Assembly (NCBI RefSeq): GCF_007859655.1
Contig: NZ_CP042304.1
Span: 2,978,501 to 3,042,500 of the forward strand
Source: Devosia ginsengisoli
GTDB taxonomy: Bacteria; Pseudomonadota; Alphaproteobacteria; Rhizobiales; Devosiaceae
Direction: 5' to 3'
DNA length: 64,000 bases
In this document: positions 60,712 through 64,000 of the stretch, piece by piece
How the letters are laid out: each line of letters starts with the position of its first letter
Position numbering within the stretch: the first letter of the stretch is position 1
Program-made: the position numbers and the translations under genes
The notes under the pieces: model-generated
What the model was told of the DNA's origin: nothing
Seen by the model: the letters and a program-made list of their open reading frames with translations, nothing else
Database searches by the model: none

Positions 60712-61611
60712 ATGACCATCGAGGTTTCCACTGCCGTCGCCTGTCGCAACGTCCTCGGCGAGGGCACCTACTGGGACGCCAGGCGCGGCCGGCTCTGGTG
60801 GCTCGACGTGCCCCTGCCATCGCGGCTGTTTTGCCTCGATCCGGCCAGTGGGGACGTCCAGAGCTACGACATGCCCGAGATGATCACGGCGGTTCGGGCC
60901 AAGAAGGACGGCACCGGGCTCATCGTCGCCTGCCACAGCGGCATCAGCAGCTTCGACTATGCCACCGGCAAGCTGACGCATCTGCTCAATCCCGAGCCGC
61001 AACTGCCCTATAACCGCTCCAATGACGCGGGCACCGATGCGCGCGGGCGCTTCTGGTTCGGCACCATGCAGAACAATATCCAGCCCAATGGCGCTGGCAT
61101 CGATCTCATCGCCGGCGCCGGCACACTCTACCGCCTCGATCCGGACCTGACGCTCACTCCGTTCGAAACCGGTATCTGGGTGTCCAACACCGTGTGCTGG
61201 AGCCCGGATAATCGCACCATGTATTTCTGCGATACGGCCTCGGGCGTCATCTCGGCCTATGATTTCGACCTCGATGACGGCGTGGTCACCAACAAGCGGG
61301 CCTTTGCCGAATTCGACCGCGGCGCGCCGGATGGCTCCTGCGTCGATGCCGAAGGCTATCTGTGGAATGCGCGCTGGGATGGTGGCTGCGTCGTGCGCTT
61401 CAATCCGCGCGGCGAGGTCGACAAGGTCATCGACCTGCCCGTCGCCAAGGTGACCAGTTGCGCCTTTGCCGGCCCCGATCTCGACCAGCTCTACATCACC
61501 ACCGCCAGCTATGGGATGAGCGAAGCCGAGCGGGCCGCTGCGCCCGATGCGGGCAACCTCTTCATCTGCCACCCCGGAGTCAGGGGCCAGCGGACCGCCG
61601 AATTCGGCTGA
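60712..61611 (+). CDS. SMP-30/gluconolactonase-family sugar lactonase
   Basis: A 299-residue six-bladed beta-propeller metal-dependent lactonase. Ligand residues are expected in LGEGTYWDARRGRLWWLDV (Glu), NRSNDAGTDARGRFWFGTM (Asn, Asp) and GAPDGSCVDAEGYLWNARWDGG (Asp). It opens a sugar-acid lactone formed by the SDR just upstream. GGGAGAAAG precedes the ATG at 60712. Its end converges on the GH88-type gene, with a terminator hairpin between. Confidence 0.92.
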   Translation: MTIEVSTAVACRNVLGEGTYWDARRGRLWWLDVPLPSRLFCLDPASGDVQSYDMPEMITAVRAKKDGTGLIVACHSGISSFDYATGKLTHLLNPEPQLPYNRSNDAGTDARGRFWFGTMQNNIQPNGAGIDLIAGAGTLYRLDPDLTLTPFETGIWVSNTVCWSPDNRTMYFCDTASGVISAYDFDLDDGVVTNKRAFAEFDRGAPDGSCVDAEGYLWNARWDGGCVVRFNPRGEVDKVIDLPVAKVTSCAFAGPDLDQLYITTASYGMSEAERAAAPDAGNLFICHPGVRGQRTAEFG

Positions 61612-61614
61612 GTG

Positions 61615-61638
61615 AAAAGGCGGGGCATCGGCCCCGCC
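61615..61638. terminator. Terminator between convergent lactonase and GH88-type genes
   Basis: GGCGGGGC (61619-61626), loop ATCG, GCCCCGCC (61631-61638) form a perfect eight-pair stem. On the - strand TTTT follows the stem, so it fits an intrinsic terminator of the GH88-type gene; on the + strand a weaker T/C-rich stretch follows. Confidence 0.7.
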
Positions 61639-61645
61639 TCGTCTT

Positions 61646-62731
61646 CTAGAGGTCGACCTGCTGCCGGGCCAGCGCCGCGGTCAGCACCGGGCCCTGCCCC
61701 CACGGCACGATATAGCCACGCGGCACGTGCCAGTAATGCTCCTGCGTCAGCGCCGCATAGACCGCCGCGGAGACGCCCTGCAGGTTGCCGTCGGCATCGA
61801 GATTGGCCAGTATGGCGTCATAGGCCTTGTCGGCCGCGGCGCGGAAGGTTTCGGCTGGCAATAGTCCCAGCCTTATGCCGCGATAGAAGGCGCCGGCCAT
61901 GAAGGCCGCTGTCGAGGATTCGGGGCCGGATTCGGGCTCGTGCACCATGGCCCACCAATTGCCATCGGGCAGTTGCCATTTCAGCATCGCCGCGGCGAGG
62001 TCCTGGGCGTTGCGTACCACCTCGTCATAGCGGTTCGCGCCCTTGTCCGCATGCTCGGCAACATCGATCAGCCCAAGCAGCCCCCAGCCCTGCCCGCGGC
62101 CCCAGCCGCGAATGTAGGATCGCTGGGTTTTTTCGAGCCAGAAGTGGTTGTAGAGACCCAGTTCCGCGTCGAACAGCAGTTCGCGATAGGCCAGTATCTC
62201 GTCCACCGCCCGCTGCGACCATTCCGCCCCACCACCGATTTTAGCGAGATGGGCATAGAAAGGCGGGTCGAAATGCATGCAGTCGAGCCAGGTGCCGGCG
62301 CCAGGATCGCCCATCTGCGCCTGCTGGGCAGCGTCGAGCGCCGGACCGCCATAAGGCTGGCGCAGCGCCCGCAGCGTATCCTCGAAGGTGATGGCGACGT
62401 CCCGTACCCGGCGGCGCGAATAGAGATGCTCGGCCAGTTCGATCACCGCCTTGAGCAGCACCGCATCGCCCGTGCGCTTGACGATCTCGCACATGACATG
62501 GCCGGGCGCCGTATTGTCGTCGAGCTGCCAGGGTTCGCGCCGGGTCGACCAGGCGCGGAAGAAGCCTTGCGAAAAGTCCTGCCAGGTGGAGAGGCCGAGC
62601 AGATCGCCTGCGGCGATAAGGCCCTCGAAGCCCACCGAGTCGCCGTAAAACCAGCCCTTGAAGTCGTGTTGCTGCAGCCGCTCCGCCACCCGCTTGAACA
62701 GCTGGCGCTGGGCTTCCGTCGGTTCTGTCAT
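61646..62731 (-). CDS. GH88/GH105-family unsaturated glycoside hydrolase
   Basis: A 361-residue (alpha/alpha)6-barrel enzyme. Family signs are WLDCMHFDPPFYAHL, KTQRSYIRGWGRGQGWGLLGLIDVAEH, LPDGNWWAMVHEPESGPESSTAAFMAGAFYRGIRLGLL. Such enzymes remove the unsaturated uronic residue left by polysaccharide lyases from rhamnogalacturonan, pectin or glycosaminoglycan fragments. There is no signal peptide, so it acts on imported oligosaccharides. The ATG at 62731 follows AGGAA; a GTG at 62752 overlaps the regulator gene. Confidence 0.87.
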   Translation of the reverse strand: MTEPTEAQRQLFKRVAERLQQHDFKGWFYGDSVGFEGLIAAGDLLGLSTWQDFSQGFFRAWSTRREPWQLDDNTAPGHVMCEIVKRTGDAVLLKAVIELAEHLYSRRRVRDVAITFEDTLRALRQPYGGPALDAAQQAQMGDPGAGTWLDCMHFDPPFYAHLAKIGGGAEWSQRAVDEILAYRELLFDAELGLYNHFWLEKTQRSYIRGWGRGQGWGLLGLIDVAEHADKGANRYDEVVRNAQDLAAAMLKWQLPDGNWWAMVHEPESGPESSTAAFMAGAFYRGIRLGLLPAETFRAAADKAYDAILANLDADGNLQGVSAAVYAALTQEHYWHVPRGYIVPWGQGPVLTAALARQQVDL

Positions 62732-62748
62732 GTCGATTCCTAGGGGGC

Positions 62749-63546
62749 TCACTCGGTGAGCGAAAAACCCCTGTTAGCGTCAATAATGGCGCTCTGGATG
62801 AGATGCCGCATGGCCCTCTCGGCCCCTTCGGCGTCGCCGGCGGCAAAGGCGTCGTAGACGTCCTGATGCAACTGGTTGGTCTCTTCCATTCCGACGAGTG
62901 CGGTGGTCGAACCGCGAGCCTGCATCTGCACGTCGATCATCAGCGACAAAGCCGCCTCGATCACCGAAAAAAGCTGCTCGAGAATTTCCGACCCCACCGC
63001 TGCCAGGAACGCGCGGTGAAATTCGAGATCATGCGTGATGAAATGCTGGCGCTGTTCTTCGGGCGTGACGGATTCTTCGTGCAGCACGGCGATCTTGCCC
63101 TGCCAGGCCGCATGGATGCGGGCCTTTGCGGCCTCGCTGCCATTGGCCGTGGCGGCCCAGACCACGCCGGGCTCCAGTGTCAGGCGGACCTGCAGCAGGT
63201 CCTTGAGCAGCACCTTGCGGTCCGCCGCCTGCATTCGCCACTGGATCAGATCGGGATCGAGCAATCGCCAGACGGCCCGCGGCATGACGGTGGTCCCCGC
63301 CATCTGCCGGCTGCGCACCAGCCCCTTCGCATTGAGAATGCGGATGGACTCGCGCACTACCGAGCGCCCCACCTTGAGTTCGTCCATCAACTCGGTTTCG
63401 GTCGGCAGGGTTTCGTCGGTCTTCCACTCGCCCGCCACGATACGGCGGCCGAGATCGCTGACGACCTGACCAAGAATGCCGCGCACGGGCATCAACCCGC
63501 CAAGCGGCATATCCTCGCGATTCGATGTAGTTGAGCGTCTGACCAT
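62749..63546 (-). CDS. GntR-family (FadR/FCD) transcriptional regulator
   Basis: A 265-residue regulator. The winged helix (about residues 25-90) shows VVSDLGRRIVAGEWKTDETLPTETELMDELKVGRSVVRESIRILNAKGLV. The FCD helical domain follows with its metal-binding Asp/His set (HDLEFHRAFLAAVGSEIL, LHQDVYDAFAAGDAEGAERAMRHLI). It is the likely binder of the two palindromes at 59865 and 63631 and would respond to a sugar acid. The start is uncertain; ATG 63546 is taken, with a TTG at 63582 and ATG 63510 also possible. Confidence 0.88.
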   Translation of the reverse strand: MVRRSTTSNREDMPLGGLMPVRGILGQVVSDLGRRIVAGEWKTDETLPTETELMDELKVGRSVVRESIRILNAKGLVRSRQMAGTTVMPRAVWRLLDPDLIQWRMQAADRKVLLKDLLQVRLTLEPGVVWAATANGSEAAKARIHAAWQGKIAVLHEESVTPEEQRQHFITHDLEFHRAFLAAVGSEILEQLFSVIEAALSLMIDVQMQARGSTTALVGMEETNQLHQDVYDAFAAGDAEGAERAMRHLIQSAIIDANRGFSLTE

Positions 63547-63630
63547 TGCCAATTCGATCTGTGTTCCAAAGCCTCCCGTCAAGTGTGTACTTGCCCCTCT
63601 CCCCCTCCTCCGACTAGCATCGGTTCTAGT

Positions 63631-63649
63631 TTATATGTTTATCATATAA
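63631..63649. promoter_or_regulatory. Candidate GntR/FCD operator, copy 2
   Basis: TTATATG-TTTAT-CATATAA is a perfect 7-5-7 inverted repeat, extended by one more T/A pair outside. It lies in the divergent gap between the FCD regulator and the DHDPS-family gene. It shares 18 of 19 positions with copy 1 at 59865-59883. Confidence 0.75.
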
Positions 63650-63697
63650 AGTCGAATGAGAAGCCGCAAGCGCCTCATGACGTTCGAGGGACCAGAC

Positions 63698-64000
63698 GTG
63701 ACCCAGCCACACGGCATCTTCCCGATGCTCTATGCCTTCTTCGATGCCGACAACCGGCTGGATCGCACCGCCTTTCGCCGCCAGGTCGAGGTCTGCATCG
63801 CCTCGGGCTGCCATGGAATCGCGATCCTGGGGCTGATCACCGAGGTCAAGGCGCTGACCCCAGACGAGCGTGAAACCCTTGTCCGCTGGGCCGTCGAGGA
63901 TATTGCCGGCCGTGTGCCGCTGATGGCGACCATCGCCGGGGCCACGCTCGATGAAGTGCGCATGCTAGCGGCGTCGGCCGAAGCCTCGGGCGCCGATTAC
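63698..64000 (+). CDS. Dihydrodipicolinate synthase-family aldolase, N-terminal part (runs off window)
   Basis: The first 101 codons of a DHDPS/NAL-type TIM-barrel aldolase are present. GIFPMLYAFFDADNRLDRTAFRRQVEVCIASGCHGIAILGLITEVKALTPDERE is the family start, with GLITE in place of the usual GTTGE loop. In this setting it probably cleaves or dehydrates a 2-keto-3-deoxy sugar acid. The GTG at 63698 has GAGGGA seven bases upstream; an ATG at 63677 is also in frame. The Schiff-base lysine lies beyond the window. Confidence 0.85.
   Translation, partial: MTQPHGIFPMLYAFFDADNRLDRTAFRRQVEVCIASGCHGIAILGLITEVKALTPDERETLVRWAVEDIAGRVPLMATIAGATLDEVRMLAASAEASGADY

Overview
The window is high-GC, densely coded DNA of an alphaproteobacterium, most likely a member of the Hyphomicrobiales close to Devosia or its relatives. 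This placement is inference from codon bias, the LigD/Ku repair pair, many periplasmic-binding-protein transporters, an ECF42-type sigma factor with its DGPF partner, and GC-rich palindromic intergenic repeats. No rRNA, tRNA, CRISPR array, insertion sequence, phage gene or replication origin was seen.

Region 1 (1-26 kb) looks like ordinary chromosomal backbone. It holds the end of an M20 peptidase, a pseudouridine salvage pair (psuG-psuK), a putrescine ABC system (potF-G-H-I), purU, an Rrf2 regulator, a Kef/YbaL-type antiporter with a long acidic tail, an operon of aldo/keto reductase, FAH-family enzyme and SF1 helicase, an rhtA-type exporter, the DGPF-ECF42-VOC group, and an NHEJ operon (ligD, ku and a third gene with BRCT-like, HTH-like and TPR regions), followed by a hydrolase and xthA. 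At least eight palindromic repeat elements lie between these genes.

Region 2 (26-41 kb) is a catabolic cluster for an unknown carboxylic acid. A tripartite tricarboxylate transporter (receptor, TctB, TctA) sits with a class III CoA-transferase, a two-subunit class I fumarase/tartrate-dehydratase-like enzyme, an aconitase-superfamily hydro-lyase whose large and small subunit genes are about 5 kb apart, a crotonase, a crotonase-3-hydroxyacyl-CoA dehydrogenase fusion, a 2-hydroxyacid dehydrogenase, a flavin reductase and a GntR/UTRA regulator. A shared element, GTCA-W3-ARCYRGYT-W3, lies at three promoters of the cluster and is the likely operator.

Region 3 (41-49 kb) is a peptide-type ABC system with a LysR regulator, an N-formylglutamate amidohydrolase-like gene and a PuuD-like glutamine amidotransferase. 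Its substrate-binding-protein gene is frameshifted. A malic enzyme gene (maeB) follows.

Region 4 (51.6-64 kb) is a sugar-acid cluster. A leftward run holds a sugar ABC transporter, an aldose-1-epimerase-like protein, an enoyl-CoA hydratase (frameshifted), a CoA-transferase and two SDRs. A rightward SDR-lactonase pair, a GH88/GH105 unsaturated glycoside hydrolase, a GntR/FCD regulator and a partial DHDPS-family aldolase complete it. Two copies of a palindrome (TTATATG-N5-CATATAA) mark the promoters and probably bind the FCD regulator. The set suggests use of pectin-derived unsaturated oligosaccharides or deoxy-sugars by a non-phosphorylating dehydrogenase-lactonase-aldolase route.

None of the long intergenic repeats found in region 1 were seen in regions 2-4.
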